A DNA stretch of 64,000 bases from Nesterenkonia aurantiaca. Lineage in GTDB: Bacteria > Actinomycetota > Actinomycetes > Actinomycetales > Micrococcaceae. Below the pieces are notes generated by a model. The model ran no database searches. It was not told where the DNA came from and was given only the letters and a program-made list of their open reading frames with translations. The stretch's first letter is position 1. Each line of letters begins with the position of its first letter. The stretch is from the NCBI RefSeq assembly GCF_004364585.1, contig NZ_SOAN01000001.1, forward strand, positions 608,814 to 672,813, written 5' to 3'. This document shows, one piece after another, positions 9,849 to 18,144 of the stretch. The position numbers were made by a program, and so were the translations under genes.

Positions 9849-10171
9849 ATTCTGGCCGGTTGCGGCCAGGGTTCGAGATTACCAGGTGCGCCGGGGTCAC
9901 GCGCGCCGCCCTCCCGGGCCACGCTCCAAACCCGCACCCAAACCCGACGCCCGCCCGTCCCTCAACCGGGCCCCGCCCGTCTGTCGCATCGCTATGCCAT
10001 GTCCCATCGTTATTTCCGCGAATAGCGATGGGACATGGCATAGGCATGCGATAGATGAGGAAGAGGCGGGATGGAGCGGCGGAGGGAAGAACTCCCAAGC
10101 CTTCGGCGTTGGTGTTGATAGTGCCGCAACCGGCATCTTCAACCGCACATCGACGAGCACGAGGAGCCCAC
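9849..10171. other. Intergenic region with a large inverted repeat
   Basis: 323 bases between the tRNA gene and the nitroreductase. It should hold the tRNA-thiO promoter (leftward) and the nitroreductase promoter (rightward), but no convincing -35/-10 pair was recognised. Its main feature is the inverted repeat at 9993-10042, listed separately. I see no credible coding region. Confidence 0.5.
9993..10042. repeat. 22-bp near-perfect inverted repeat (stem-loop)
   Basis: The left arm 9993-10014 begins TATGCCATGTCCCATCG. The right arm 10021-10042 ends CGATGGGACATGGCATA. The arms are complementary at 21 of 22 positions around a 6-base loop TCCGCG. No T-run follows on either side, so a simple rho-independent terminator is not obvious; it could be an operator, a mobile palindromic element or a bidirectional terminator. 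Confidence 0.8.
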
Positions 10172-10783
10172 ATGCCCACGGCGACTGCAGCAGTGGACCG
10201 CGAGACCATGCATCAACTCTTCGAAGGCCGCCACACCACGAACCTCTTCTCCGAGGGCGCGGTGGACCTGGCGCTGATCCAGCAGGCCTACCAGGATGCC
10301 CGCTGGGCTCCGACCTCCATGAACTGCCAGCCGATGCGCCTGACCGTGCTGAACCCCGGAGAACGGCGCGACGCCGTCGTCGAGCACTTCAAGGGCGACA
10401 ACGGCAAGAAGACCTACGCGGCACCGCTGACCGTGGTCCTCGCCTATGACCCGAACTGGCATGAGCACATGCCCACGCTCTACCCCCAGGCCGAGGGGCT
10501 GCGCGAGAAGTTCGCCGGGCGCCTCGAGTTCCGCGAGAAGATGGGCCGCGACAACGCCTTCATGCAGGCCGGGTACTTCATCGTGGCACTGCGCGCCCTC
10601 GGCCTCGACGTCGGGCCGATGGCCGGACTCGACGCCCCAGGGGTCGACGCCGAGGTCCACGCGGACACGGGTTGGAAGACCTTGATGGTGCTCAACGTGG
10701 GCCACGGCCCCAGCACCGACGAAGACGCCCAGTACCCGCGCGGAGAGCGCTTCGACTTCGCACAGATCTCCCAGGTCCTCTGA
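10172..10783 (+). CDS. Nitroreductase-family protein (RutE/HadB-like)
   Basis: 203 residues, FMN-dependent NAD(P)H oxidoreductase of the RutE-type nitroreductase family. Visible family features: the N-terminal FMN-phosphate region FEGRHTTNLF, the segment ARWAPTSMNCQPMRL, and the C-terminal WKTLMVLNVGHG. The ATG at 10172 has GAGGAG upstream (10161-10166); the longer in-frame version would add 39 non-conserved residues. RutE reduces malonic semialdehyde in uracil breakdown, but no other rut genes are near, so the substrate is open. Confidence 0.87.
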   Translation: MPTATAAVDRETMHQLFEGRHTTNLFSEGAVDLALIQQAYQDARWAPTSMNCQPMRLTVLNPGERRDAVVEHFKGDNGKKTYAAPLTVVLAYDPNWHEHMPTLYPQAEGLREKFAGRLEFREKMGRDNAFMQAGYFIVALRALGLDVGPMAGLDAPGVDAEVHADTGWKTLMVLNVGHGPSTDEDAQYPRGERFDFAQISQVL

Positions 10784-10946
10784 CCCTCGTCACGCCAGCT
10801 CAGGCGAGCACCCAGGCTCGCGCGAGCGCGCATCACCTTCAGCTCGCGTGCAGGAGGCGCGTTGCCATCGACCAGCGCCACCGGTTAGATTCCACAGGTG
10901 CAGCGGGCCCTCATGGACCTGACCACCGATTCCAAGGAGCATCATA

Positions 10947-11501
10947 ATGGCTGAGAATTCACCACAGATCACCGGCAAGACCATCGCACTGCTGGTCACC
11001 GACGGCGTCGAGCTGCCGGAGCTCACGGAGCCCATCGCCGCCATCAAGGCCGCCGGCGGGACCGCCAAGATCGTCTCCCCCAACCAGAAGTCCCTGCAGG
11101 CGATGGAGGGGGACTGGAACCACTCGGACCATTTCGACGTCGACGTCCAGCTGGGCTCCGCCTCAGCAGCCGACTACGACGGGCTGGTCCTGCCCGGCGG
11201 CACCCTGAACGCTGACAGCCTGCGGATCAACGAGGACGCCAAGACCTTCGTCTCCGCGTTCTTCGCCGCCGAGAAGCCCGTGGCTGCGATCTGCCACGGA
11301 TCTTGGATCCTCACCGACATCAAGCAGGTCAAGGGCCGCCGGGTCACGAGCTACCCATCCCTGAAGACTGACCTCACCAATGCTGGCGCCGAATGGGTGG
11401 ACGAGTCAGCCGTGGTCAGCGATCGCTTGGTCACCTCCCGGACCCCCGATGATCTTGATGACTTCAACCAGGCGTTCCTGACCCTGGTCTCCAAGGCCTG
11501 A
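10947..11501 (+). CDS. DJ-1/PfpI family protein (type 1 glutamine-amidotransferase-like)
   Basis: 184 residues of the PfpI/YhbO group of the DJ-1 superfamily (proposed deglycase, protease or stress protein). The nucleophile elbow is AAICHGSW (Cys-His), and the Glu of GVELPEL near residue 22 is in the place of the acidic partner. The family's VLPGGTLNADSLR is also present. AAGGAG precedes ATG 10947. Single gene, followed by a strong hairpin at 11540-11576. Confidence 0.88.
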   Translation: MAENSPQITGKTIALLVTDGVELPELTEPIAAIKAAGGTAKIVSPNQKSLQAMEGDWNHSDHFDVDVQLGSASAADYDGLVLPGGTLNADSLRINEDAKTFVSAFFAAEKPVAAICHGSWILTDIKQVKGRRVTSYPSLKTDLTNAGAEWVDESAVVSDRLVTSRTPDDLDDFNQAFLTLVSKA

Positions 11502-11539
11502 ACACCCGGCCTCGGCCGACGAGCTGAAGGCGAATAAAC

Positions 11540-11576
11540 GCTGCGGCCAGGACCTGACATGGGTCCTGGCCGGAGC
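11540..11576 (+). terminator. Hairpin after the PfpI gene (possible terminator)
   Basis: A 10-bp perfect stem GGCCAGGACC / GGTCCTGGCC around a 7-base loop (11555-11561), extended by four more pairs with one mismatch. It lies 39 bases after the PfpI stop. No T-run follows, so it would be an I-shaped terminator as described in actinobacteria. It could instead be a leader structure of thiE. Confidence 0.5.
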
Positions 11577-11651
11577 TCTGAGTCCTGGCCTGCCCCGCGA
11601 TCTCGGATCTGAGTCGCTGCACAGCCCCCAGGGGTGCCCTACTGTGGAGAC

Positions 11652-12380
11652 ATGAAGGACACTGAGGCCATGGCACACACTCCGCACCCCTCCCACATGG
11701 GCCACCTGCGCCGTGATCGCCTGGTCTCGGCCCGGCTCTACGTCTGCACCGACCTGCAACGCTTCATCACCCGCCCGGAGGCCGGGCCGGTGGATGAGCT
11801 GGACTTCGACGCGATGCGCGAGTTCTTCGTCGCGTCCTACACCGGCGGCGTGGACATCATCCAGATTCGCGATAAGGGTGTGGCGGTGCAGACCGAGATC
11901 GCCGCGCTGACCCTGCTGCGCCAGGTCGCCAATGAATACGGCGGGCTCTCTGCGGCGAACGATCGCGCCGACGTCGCGTTGATCACCGGGGTCGACGTCT
12001 TCCACGTCGGCCAGGATGACCTGACCACGGAAGAGGCCAGAATGGTCCTGGGCGACGATGTGGTCATCGGCCGCTCCTGCCAGAGCATCGAGCAGGTCCA
12101 GGAGGCCGATTCCGACATCGGCCTGGACTACTACTGCACCGGGCCGATCTGGGAGACCCCGACGAAGCCGGGCCGCGCCGCCGTCGGACTCGAGCTGCCC
12201 GCCCAGGCGGCGAGCCTGGAGAGCTCGAAGGTCTTCTTCGCGATCGGCGGGATCGATGAGACCAACATCGGCGAGGTCACCGCGGCCGGCGCCGACCGCG
12301 TGGTGGTTGTCCGCGCCGTGACCCAGGCTTCTGACCCGGCCGCGAGCGCCCGGGCGCTGCGCGAGCAGCTGCCCGCTTAG
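11652..12380 (+). CDS. thiE: Thiamine-phosphate synthase ThiE
   Basis: 242 residues, TIM barrel. Joins thiazole phosphate and hydroxymethylpyrimidine diphosphate to thiamine phosphate. Motifs: GVDIIQIRDKG, SAANDRADVAL, VFHVGQDDL, IGRSCQS, DYYCTGPIWETPTKPGR and FAIGGIDETNI. Start is uncertain: ATG 11652 (GGAG only 2 bases upstream) or ATG 11670 (AAGGA 10 bases upstream); the first 20 residues are not conserved. It lies apart from the other thi genes and on the opposite strand. The last 104 bases overlap, tail to tail, the LysR-like gene. Confidence 0.93.
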   Translation: MKDTEAMAHTPHPSHMGHLRRDRLVSARLYVCTDLQRFITRPEAGPVDELDFDAMREFFVASYTGGVDIIQIRDKGVAVQTEIAALTLLRQVANEYGGLSAANDRADVALITGVDVFHVGQDDLTTEEARMVLGDDVVIGRSCQSIEQVQEADSDIGLDYYCTGPIWETPTKPGRAAVGLELPAQAASLESSKVFFAIGGIDETNIGEVTAAGADRVVVVRAVTQASDPAASARALREQLPA

Positions 12381-13104
12381 GGCTGGGCTTCTGCTTCGAC
12401 TCGGGCTTCGCACCAGAGGCCGACCCGGACTTCGAGTCGGACTTCGACGCGGACTTCGGCTCGACGCCGCTGCTGATCTCGCTGCGGCCGCTGCCGGGCT
12501 TCCGCCCGCGCGCCACCCCGATGAACTCTTGGATCACCGGACCGTCGGCCTCGCGGAGCCAGGCCAGGCCCACGTCGTAGCCGGGAATGCCCTCGATCTC
12601 GCGGATCACGATGTCCCGGCGGGCCAGCATCCGGGCCACCGAGTTCGGCAGGAGCACCAGTCCGGCACCTGAGGCGACAACCTCCAGTGCCATCCGCTCA
12701 CCCGCCGCGAGATCGGCTCCCTGCTTGGGTGTGTGGACGTCCTCGGCGGCGGTGGTCTGCTCCGGCTCTGCTGCGGGGCGCATCTCTTCCGGGTCGAAGA
12801 ACGGCTCCGCGGCGATCTCCTCCCAGGTCACTGAGCTCTCGGCGGCGGCCACCCAATGATCGCGGGAGGCGCAGACCACTGGGGCCTCGCGGTAGAGCCA
12901 GACCCTGTGCAGGTCCTCACCGGTGGGAGCCGGCGTGTCCTCGGGAAACCGAATGTAGCCGACGTCCACGGTGCCGGCACGCAGCCGCTCCAGCTGACCC
13001 GCCTCGTCGAAGCGGTCCACGCTCAGCGCGAAGTCCGGGTACCGCTCGCGCCAGCGCGTCACCCATTTGTCCGGCGTCGCACCCGGTATGGCTCCCAGTC
13101 TCAT
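12277..13104 (-). CDS. LysR-type substrate-binding-domain protein without HTH
   Basis: 275 residues. Residues 1-190 match the ligand-binding domain of LysR regulators (MRLGAIPGATPDKWVTRWRE, VDVGYIRFPEDT, ASGAGLVLLPNSVAR), but no DNA-binding helix-turn-helix precedes it, as in a known group of actinobacterial proteins. The last 70 residues are a very basic Ser/Lys/Arg/Pro/Gly tail. The final 34 codons lie antisense to the conserved end of thiE. ATG 13104 has TAGACT 6 bases upstream and no Shine-Dalgarno, suggesting a leaderless message. The tail might bind nucleic acid; the ligand is unknown. Confidence 0.8.
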   Translation of the reverse strand: MRLGAIPGATPDKWVTRWRERYPDFALSVDRFDEAGQLERLRAGTVDVGYIRFPEDTPAPTGEDLHRVWLYREAPVVCASRDHWVAAAESSVTWEEIAAEPFFDPEEMRPAAEPEQTTAAEDVHTPKQGADLAAGERMALEVVASGAGLVLLPNSVARMLARRDIVIREIEGIPGYDVGLAWLREADGPVIQEFIGVARGRKPGSGRSEISSGVEPKSASKSDSKSGSASGAKPESKQKPSPKRAAARAAPGRSRPGQKPGSRRGQPPRGRRRPR

Positions 13105-13120
13105 CGGGCCAGTCTACGGA

Positions 13121-14176
13121 TCATAGGGAGGACGGAACCTCGGCTGCCCAGAGATATTCGGCCGAGCTGTCATCCAACGCATCCACCCACGCAGTGTGGT
13201 GCGGGACCGCCTGAGTCTGCGTCATGACGGAGCGATGACATCGATCTCGGTAGGTGAGGATGTTCTCCGTCTTGTCGTGCTTCCATTCCAGGAAGATCTC
13301 GACGAGAGCAGCGAGATCGAACATCGGATAGTCCGTGAGTTCGATCAGGCCCCGAATCTAGTCCGCCTGGAATTCGACGTTTTCGCGCACCGTCTGGATC
13401 CGGTCCAGCCGGGCCAGCCAGCGTTCGACGTCCCGACGACGCTCCTGGGACCCGGGCAGCTCCAGACGGTCCCGGACGAGGTCCCGGACCAGCCATGCCT
13501 GGGCGTCGAACATGTTGAAGGTGAACCACTGATCCTGCATCTCCAGGTAATGGATGTGCGGGACCTCCTCAGAGAGCACACCCTTGTAGAGCCTGGGTGT
13601 TCGGTTTCTGCAGCCTGATCTCCCGCTCCAGGAACGGAAAGTGACGCCGGTAGCCCGTGGCCAGGATGACGGCGTCGAAGCCACGCGTTCTCCCGTCGCG
13701 GAACTGCGCAGTGCGCCCCTGGAAGCGCTCCAGCAGAGGCCCCTCCTCGAGGGAGGGCGGCCGCGCCGAAGCCCAGCGACTCGGTCCGGTGGCTGGACCC
13801 CACGACGAGCACGTCCTTCCCGTCCAGGCCCTCCGCCCCGCGGAAGACATGCGCGTGGACCACCGATCCGGGGAAGGACTCGATCCCCACGAAGAGCGTC
13901 ACATTGGGGAATCAGAAGTGCCCCGTGGCGACGACGGCGTCGTCGAAGTGTTCTGCCGACTCCACCTGAGTGGGGAGGTGCTCCGACGTGACGAGGAACC
14001 CCTCCCGGGTTCTGCGGGACAACGCTGCGCACGACGGTGGAGAATCGCACCCAGTCCCTGACCCCCGCCCGAAAACAGACCACTTCGGGGATCTCGAGGC
14101 CCTCTGCCGCGGCCGAGGCGAAAGCGCGGAGCTGTGCCTTACCGCTCGGACGGGCGCCGATCACTGCTATGCGCAA
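13121..14176 (-). pseudogene. Flavin-containing (trimethylamine-type) monooxygenase, pseudogene
   Basis: Remains of a class B flavin monooxygenase resembling bacterial trimethylamine monooxygenase Tmm. Pieces in three frames: N-terminus RIAVIGARPSGKAQLRAF (the GAGPSG motif is altered), a jump straight to AGVRDWVRFSTVVRS (about 90 codons deleted), frame change to FDDAVVATGHF followed by an in-frame TGA, DGKDVLVVGSSHRTES, another shift to FDAVILATGYRRHFPF, then YLEMQDQWFTFNMFDAQAW. An in-frame TAG at 13358-13360 precedes the conserved C-terminus ENILTYRDR...VPHHTAW. The number of lesions excludes sequencing error as the full explanation. Confidence 0.9.
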
Positions 14177-14208
14177 TGTCGCTGGGAACTCCTCAGCGGC
14201 CTCGCGGC

Positions 14209-14589
14209 CTACGCCGCGAAGTCACGGTCACCGGTGAAGAATCCCAAGGCATAGTCGTCCGTCTCAAACAGGACAGGGGTGCCCTTGGGGAAGAAGAGGA
14301 TCTCACCCTCGTTGGCCACCACCTGCTCGCCGGTCTTCAAGTCGGTCAGCTTGAACTGGCCCTTGACGACGTATTTCATCTCGTCATAGGTGTACTCGTA
14401 CTCAAGCGGCTCCCCGGCCTTGAGCTCGAAGAACCCGCTGCACATCCGGGCACCCGCTGGGTTCATCAGGGCATCACCGATGAACGCCTCGACTCCGGGC
14501 TCCTGCATCGAGGGGATGTTCGCCTTGGCCCCGGTCACCTTGTGGATGGATCCGGTCTTGGTCATGTCGCCTAACAGCTGCTGTTCCAT
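14209..14589 (-). CDS. Cupin-domain protein (EutQ-like)
   Basis: 126 residues, single cupin barrel similar to EutQ/DUF861 proteins: LEYEYTYDEMKYVVKGQFKL and VANEGEILFFPKGTPVLFE are the two cupin motifs, with Glu and Tyr rather than the full set of His ligands. ATG 14589 has a perfect AGGAGG upstream; a longer in-frame start at 14691 would add 34 non-conserved residues. Last intact gene of the dimethylamine operon, after the broken accessory gene and before the monooxygenase pseudogene. Function unknown, possibly binding or isomerising a metabolite. Confidence 0.82.
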   Translation of the reverse strand: MEQQLLGDMTKTGSIHKVTGAKANIPSMQEPGVEAFIGDALMNPAGARMCSGFFELKAGEPLEYEYTYDEMKYVVKGQFKLTDLKTGEQVVANEGEILFFPKGTPVLFETDDYALGFFTGDRDFAA

Positions 14590-14724
14590 GGTTCCTCCTG
14601 AGTGGATTGCTTCTTTGTGAGTGCCAAAAGGTCTCAGCGGGTGTCCGCCTGGCTGACGAAAAGGGCCAACACCTGGTCCGGTGAGAGTCACCGGTAGGCC
14701 TGGATCGCGGTGGTGCCCCTGAGC

Positions 14725-15371
14725 TCAGACCTGCCCCGACCTCCAGCAGCGCCTCATCATCACGGCTGGCGAACCCGTGGTGGCACCGGTGGGCTCCGGG
14801 ACGTCTTCCACCATGACTTCGCCATCTGCGTCGTCGCTGCTCAGGGTGGTGTCCGTGCGGTCGGTCCGTCCCTCGGGCGAGTAGAGGTAGGCAGACTCCA
14901 GCTGCTCTCGAAGATGAGATGCATCGGTCCAGCCGCTGGGTGAAAGCTGGACCCAAGGCAGCTCTCGCGCCGCCGACGGCGCCGCGAGCACGACTCGGGG
15001 TTCGGGAGCCTCAGGAAGCAGCACGCGGGTGATTCCGCGATCGGCGAGCGCGCCGAGCAACTCCTAGGGATCTGCCGGCAGGAAGACCTCGCGCCTCGGA
15101 GGCCAGGCCTCCATGGCGCAGAAGTCCCCGAGGCTCGCCCGAGATGGAAGAGGAACAGAGGTGGATACGGATCACGCCGGGGACTGGGAGCCGCCTCGCA
15201 GGACAGGGCCGCCCCGAGCTGAATCAGGATGCCGGCGCCCACGGGGGCGGTCATCACGACCCCGAGTCGGTCGTGGCGGGTCCAGCCTTGGAAGACATCC
15301 TCTGGCCGGCATGCCTCACCCTCGCGCCGGGCGGCGAACAACTCCGATCGGCAGAGGATCGAGACCTGCAT
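14725..15371 (-). pseudogene. Broken gene downstream of the heme demethylase subunit
   Basis: Starts 8 bases after the heme-subunit stop (ATG 15371, MQVSILCRSELFAARREG). It reads well to PYPPLFLFHLG, then needs a one-base shift near 15135-15150 to continue as GDFCAMEAWPPRREVFLPAD. An in-frame TAG at about 15064-15066 follows, and then the frame stays open as ELLGALADRGITRVLLPEAP to the stop at 14725. I do not recognise the family with certainty; the position suggests an accessory protein of amine demethylation. Either a pseudogene or a gene with two sequence errors. Confidence 0.65.
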
Positions 15372-15379
15372 ACCGCGCC

Positions 15380-16375
15380 TCAGTCCTTGTCCAGCACCCG
15401 GTCGGAGAGCCACTGCACGGCACGGTCGCGGTAGCCGATGAAACCCTTATAGTCAGCCATGTCCTCAGGGAGCTCCGCCAGCACCGCACGGAGTCGAGCT
15501 CGCCAAGGCTCGACCTCTGCAATGGCCTCCAGGGGCAGCAGGTACGTGCGGATCAGGAACATGACAGAGCCGGATTCGGGCAGGCGCACCAGATGCTGGA
15601 CCTCCACCCGCAGATGGACTTCAGCCCCGAAGGCGTCGTCGTCCACGGTGAGGATCCGGGTCCGATCCGGCCCCCACTCGGGATAGGTCTCTGTGGAGAC
15701 GTCCAGTCGGCGTCCTACCGTCAGTGACCAGTTCGTCCGACGGTAGGGCTCATCTGCCTGCAGGCGCATCAGGAACTTCTGCGCGCGTGCGATCACACCG
15801 GCCTGATGCACGCGTGGCACCGGTCCGTGGATCTCGAGGAAGCTCATGCCCACGTCGAAGCCGAAGGACCAGTCGGCGGCGAAGGTGACCAGCCCCGCGT
15901 CCACGTACAGCTGACCTTCGCGCTGATCGAGCAGAGCGATGTCCTCCTGTACCTGGGCGCCGATGAACTTCAGCGGCTCCGCGGGGAGGGTCGCGTCGTC
16001 TCCGTAGGTGAACCGTTCTTCGATGCCCAGCAGGCGGTTGGTCCAGACGAAGGCCTCACCCTCGCGCCCGAGCGTCATCTGCTCCGGGTGGGCGAACGCC
16101 AGTTCCCGCATGATCGTGAGCATCGCGTCCCAGGCGGCGGGGCGCATATGCGGCAGGACCTGGAGTCGGGAGGGGTCCCTGGCGAGGACGGCCTGACGTT
16201 CAGCGAGCTCGCGGGCATACTCGCTGTCGATGTGGACGACGCCCTCACCCCACTGCCCGGCAGAGGTCTCCACCGCAGCAGCGGCGCGCTCGACGTTGGT
16301 GGAGTATCGATAGGTGTCCTGGGGAAAGGGGAAGGGAAACGTGCTCACCAGGTCAGATGCCACGACGGTGTTCAT
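15380..16375 (-). CDS. Heme-dependent oxidative N-demethylase subunit (DUF3445)
   Basis: 331 residues, DUF3445 / heme-dependent oxidative N-demethylase family, the catalytic PAS-fold heme subunit of dimethylamine monooxygenase, which converts dimethylamine to methylamine and formaldehyde. Family-like stretches: FPFPFPQDTYRYS at the N-terminus, VWTNRLLGIEERF, FAADWSFGFDVGMSFLEIHGPVP, RRTNWSLTVGRRLDV and LRVEVQHLVRLPES. ATG 16375 overlaps the reductase stop by 4 bases. Two flanking genes encode the other expected subunits, which makes the assignment stronger than the family match alone. Named DmmC in some clusters; naming of subunits varies. Confidence 0.85.
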   Translation of the reverse strand: MNTVVASDLVSTFPFPFPQDTYRYSTNVERAAAAVETSAGQWGEGVVHIDSEYARELAERQAVLARDPSRLQVLPHMRPAAWDAMLTIMRELAFAHPEQMTLGREGEAFVWTNRLLGIEERFTYGDDATLPAEPLKFIGAQVQEDIALLDQREGQLYVDAGLVTFAADWSFGFDVGMSFLEIHGPVPRVHQAGVIARAQKFLMRLQADEPYRRTNWSLTVGRRLDVSTETYPEWGPDRTRILTVDDDAFGAEVHLRVEVQHLVRLPESGSVMFLIRTYLLPLEAIAEVEPWRARLRAVLAELPEDMADYKGFIGYRDRAVQWLSDRVLDKD

Positions 16376-17307
16376 AGCGGAACCTCCAGAACATCCGTTT
16401 GCGCCCGAGAGACGCAGCACATCAGGGAGTCGTTGGCCGCCTTCTCCTGGTCTTCGAGGTAGTGATCTCGGTGCAGCGGCGTGCCGGCGGTGACCGGGAT
16501 GCGGCACTCCCCGCAGAAGCCCTGTCGACACAGATTCGGAACCGGGATGCCGGTCTCTTCGAGCGCCTCGAGCATGCTTCGTCCCGGCGCTACGGTGACG
16601 GTGCGCTGTGAGTCGCGGAGGACCACCTCGAAGGGTGCCCCGGGATCCAGGGCATCCGAGCCGAAGCGCTCGGTGTGGATGCGTCCCTCCGGCCACCCCA
16701 ACTCCTCAGCCCCACGACAGACCGCATCCATGAAGGCCTCCGGTCCGCAGCAGTACAGATGGGTTCCCATCGGCTGCCGCCCGAGGCTCTCCTGCAGGGC
16801 GGTGAGGAACTCTCCACGCCGGGTGAAGCACCGGAGAGATCCTGGGGCGAGCTCACGCAGCTCCTCGAGATGGGCGCCGACGCCGGGCCTGTGCGAGTAG
16901 AGGACCTCCGCCTGGTGTCCCCAACGGGCGGCTGCCCGCAGGTGGGACAGGATCGGGGTCACACCGATGCCACCGGCGATCAGCAGGTGTCTGCGGGCGT
17001 TCTGCATCGGTGGGAACATCGAACGCGGAGGCCGGGCGGTGACGAAGTCCCCCGGCCGGCGCTCGTGCAGCCAGCTGGACCCTCCTCGGCCAGTGGGCAG
17101 CCTGAGCACCGACACGGTGTAGCTGACCGGCATCTGAGAGTCGCCGATCAGCGAATAGGCATTGACGGAGGGCCCACACTCGAGCACCAGGTGGCTCCCC
17201 GGCGTGAAGGAGGGCAGCCACGAGCGGTTCGGTCGGGCCAAGGTCAGGGTCCGCACCTGCGCAGAGGCATCGGATATCGCCGTGACCTCAAGCTGCAGCG
17301 TGGTCAT
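16372..17307 (-). CDS. PDR/VanB-type ferredoxin reductase of the demethylase
   Basis: 311 residues. A flavin and NAD(P)H-binding reductase (residues about 1-220: TPGSHLVLEC, NAYSLIG, LIAGGIGVTPILSHLRA, YCCGPEAFMDAV) followed by a plant-type 2Fe-2S domain (about 225-311) with the cluster motif CRQGFCGECRIPV and a later Cys in SLMCCVSRA. It should pass electrons from NAD(P)H to the heme subunit. Overlaps both neighbours by 4 bases (17304-17307 and 16372-16375), so stoichiometric translation is likely. DmmB-like. Confidence 0.9.
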   Translation of the reverse strand: MTTLQLEVTAISDASAQVRTLTLARPNRSWLPSFTPGSHLVLECGPSVNAYSLIGDSQMPVSYTVSVLRLPTGRGGSSWLHERRPGDFVTARPPRSMFPPMQNARRHLLIAGGIGVTPILSHLRAAARWGHQAEVLYSHRPGVGAHLEELRELAPGSLRCFTRRGEFLTALQESLGRQPMGTHLYCCGPEAFMDAVCRGAEELGWPEGRIHTERFGSDALDPGAPFEVVLRDSQRTVTVAPGRSMLEALEETGIPVPNLCRQGFCGECRIPVTAGTPLHRDHYLEDQEKAANDSLMCCVSRAQTDVLEVPL

Positions 17308-17888
17308 CGTGGGCCCTCACTGTCCGACACCGAGACCTCAGCGTCGTTCTTGTACCCCAGGAAGGCGCCCTTCAGGCGAGACACGTGATGGTGCACCAGC
17401 AGGGGGAGCTGACAGCCCCCGCAGGTGATCACCTGTGCAGCTGCTGCCTGGGTGACCGTGGTGGCCTCACAGTGAGCACAGGTCACCGGGATGACCTTCA
17501 CGCTGGTGGTCCCGATGACGATCTCCGCGTCCATCAGGCCCGACTGCAGGGCGAGCGCACGAACACGAAGGACGTCTGCCAGCGCACCTGCGATCAACAG
17601 CCTCCAACCGACGACGGCGCGCTCCACTTCGACCGCCAGGGTCCGCCGCTCCTCGGCGAGGGCGACATCACGCTCTCGCTGAGATCCCGCTGCGAACGAG
17701 CCGGCCGGGGTGAACGGCAGAACCCGGTGTCGGACACCCTGGGCATCGAGACTGCTGCCCCACTCCCCAGCCACCCGGGCCGCGTCGTAGGACAGAATCG
17801 TGCACTGAGCGGCACGGGCGTCCACCGACTGCACCGTGGGCTCCAGAGCCCAGGCCGGAATGCTGGTGTGATCCAGGACCTGCGGCAT
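17304..17888 (-). CDS. dmmA: Dimethylamine monooxygenase subunit DmmA family
   Basis: 194 residues. The C-terminal 60 residues hold two Cys pairs, CAHC and CGGC, 23 residues apart, in TCAHCEATTVTQ and ITCGGCQLPLLVHHHVSRL, a small metal-binding fold typical of the DmmA family; the N-terminal part is a mixed domain with AVVGWRLLIAGALADVLRVRALAL in its middle. First gene of the demethylase operon. ATG 17888 has TGGAGG upstream. An overlapping out-of-frame ORF with a stronger ribosome site begins at 17943 (see findings). Confidence 0.82.
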   Translation of the reverse strand: MPQVLDHTSIPAWALEPTVQSVDARAAQCTILSYDAARVAGEWGSSLDAQGVRHRVLPFTPAGSFAAGSQRERDVALAEERRTLAVEVERAVVGWRLLIAGALADVLRVRALALQSGLMDAEIVIGTTSVKVIPVTCAHCEATTVTQAAAAQVITCGGCQLPLLVHHHVSRLKGAFLGYKNDAEVSVSDSEGPR

Positions 17889-18144
17889 CGAACCTCCAGA
17901 CGGGGACAGCGGTGATTCCCAAGCAGAAACGGCGTCTTCCCATGGTGGACCCCTCCAGGTTTCAAGCGCATGACAGACGGGCGAGCATCTCGTTAAAGCT
18001 CAAAATGCGCCTTTTACTCAAAGCTTCCTCAGCTGTCACCTGAACGAAACACGCCACTGTTTACTGTCGTAATACGTTGCTTAATGCGACGACACGCCGT
18101 TCTCACCCTCGCACCCACTCGCCCTTGAATGGAGATCCGCACTG
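17889..18144. promoter_or_regulatory. Divergent promoter region between dmm and amt operons
   Basis: 256 bases that must drive both operons. AT-richer than its surroundings around 17995-18095. Holds the amtB element described in its own entry; the dmm promoter was not pinpointed. Confidence 0.6.
18035..18078 (+). promoter_or_regulatory. Composite promoter element upstream of amtB (GlnR-like box)
   Basis: GTCAC-CTGAAC-GAAAC at 18035-18050 fits the gTnAC-n6-GaAAC half of the actinobacterial GlnR box. It is followed by TGTTTACT (18058-18065) and TACGTT (18073-18078), the latter fitting a TANNNT -10 box. The same three blocks with the same order occur upstream of gmaS (19832-19876). No good -35 is present, as expected for an activated promoter. 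GlnR binding is inferred from the pattern only. Confidence 0.6.

Noticed and set aside
11580..11651. Possible TPP riboswitch before thiE (GGGGTGCCC present)
   Set aside because: The conserved CTGAGA and the ACCTGAT/pyrophosphate-binding half are both absent, and the space before the start is too short.
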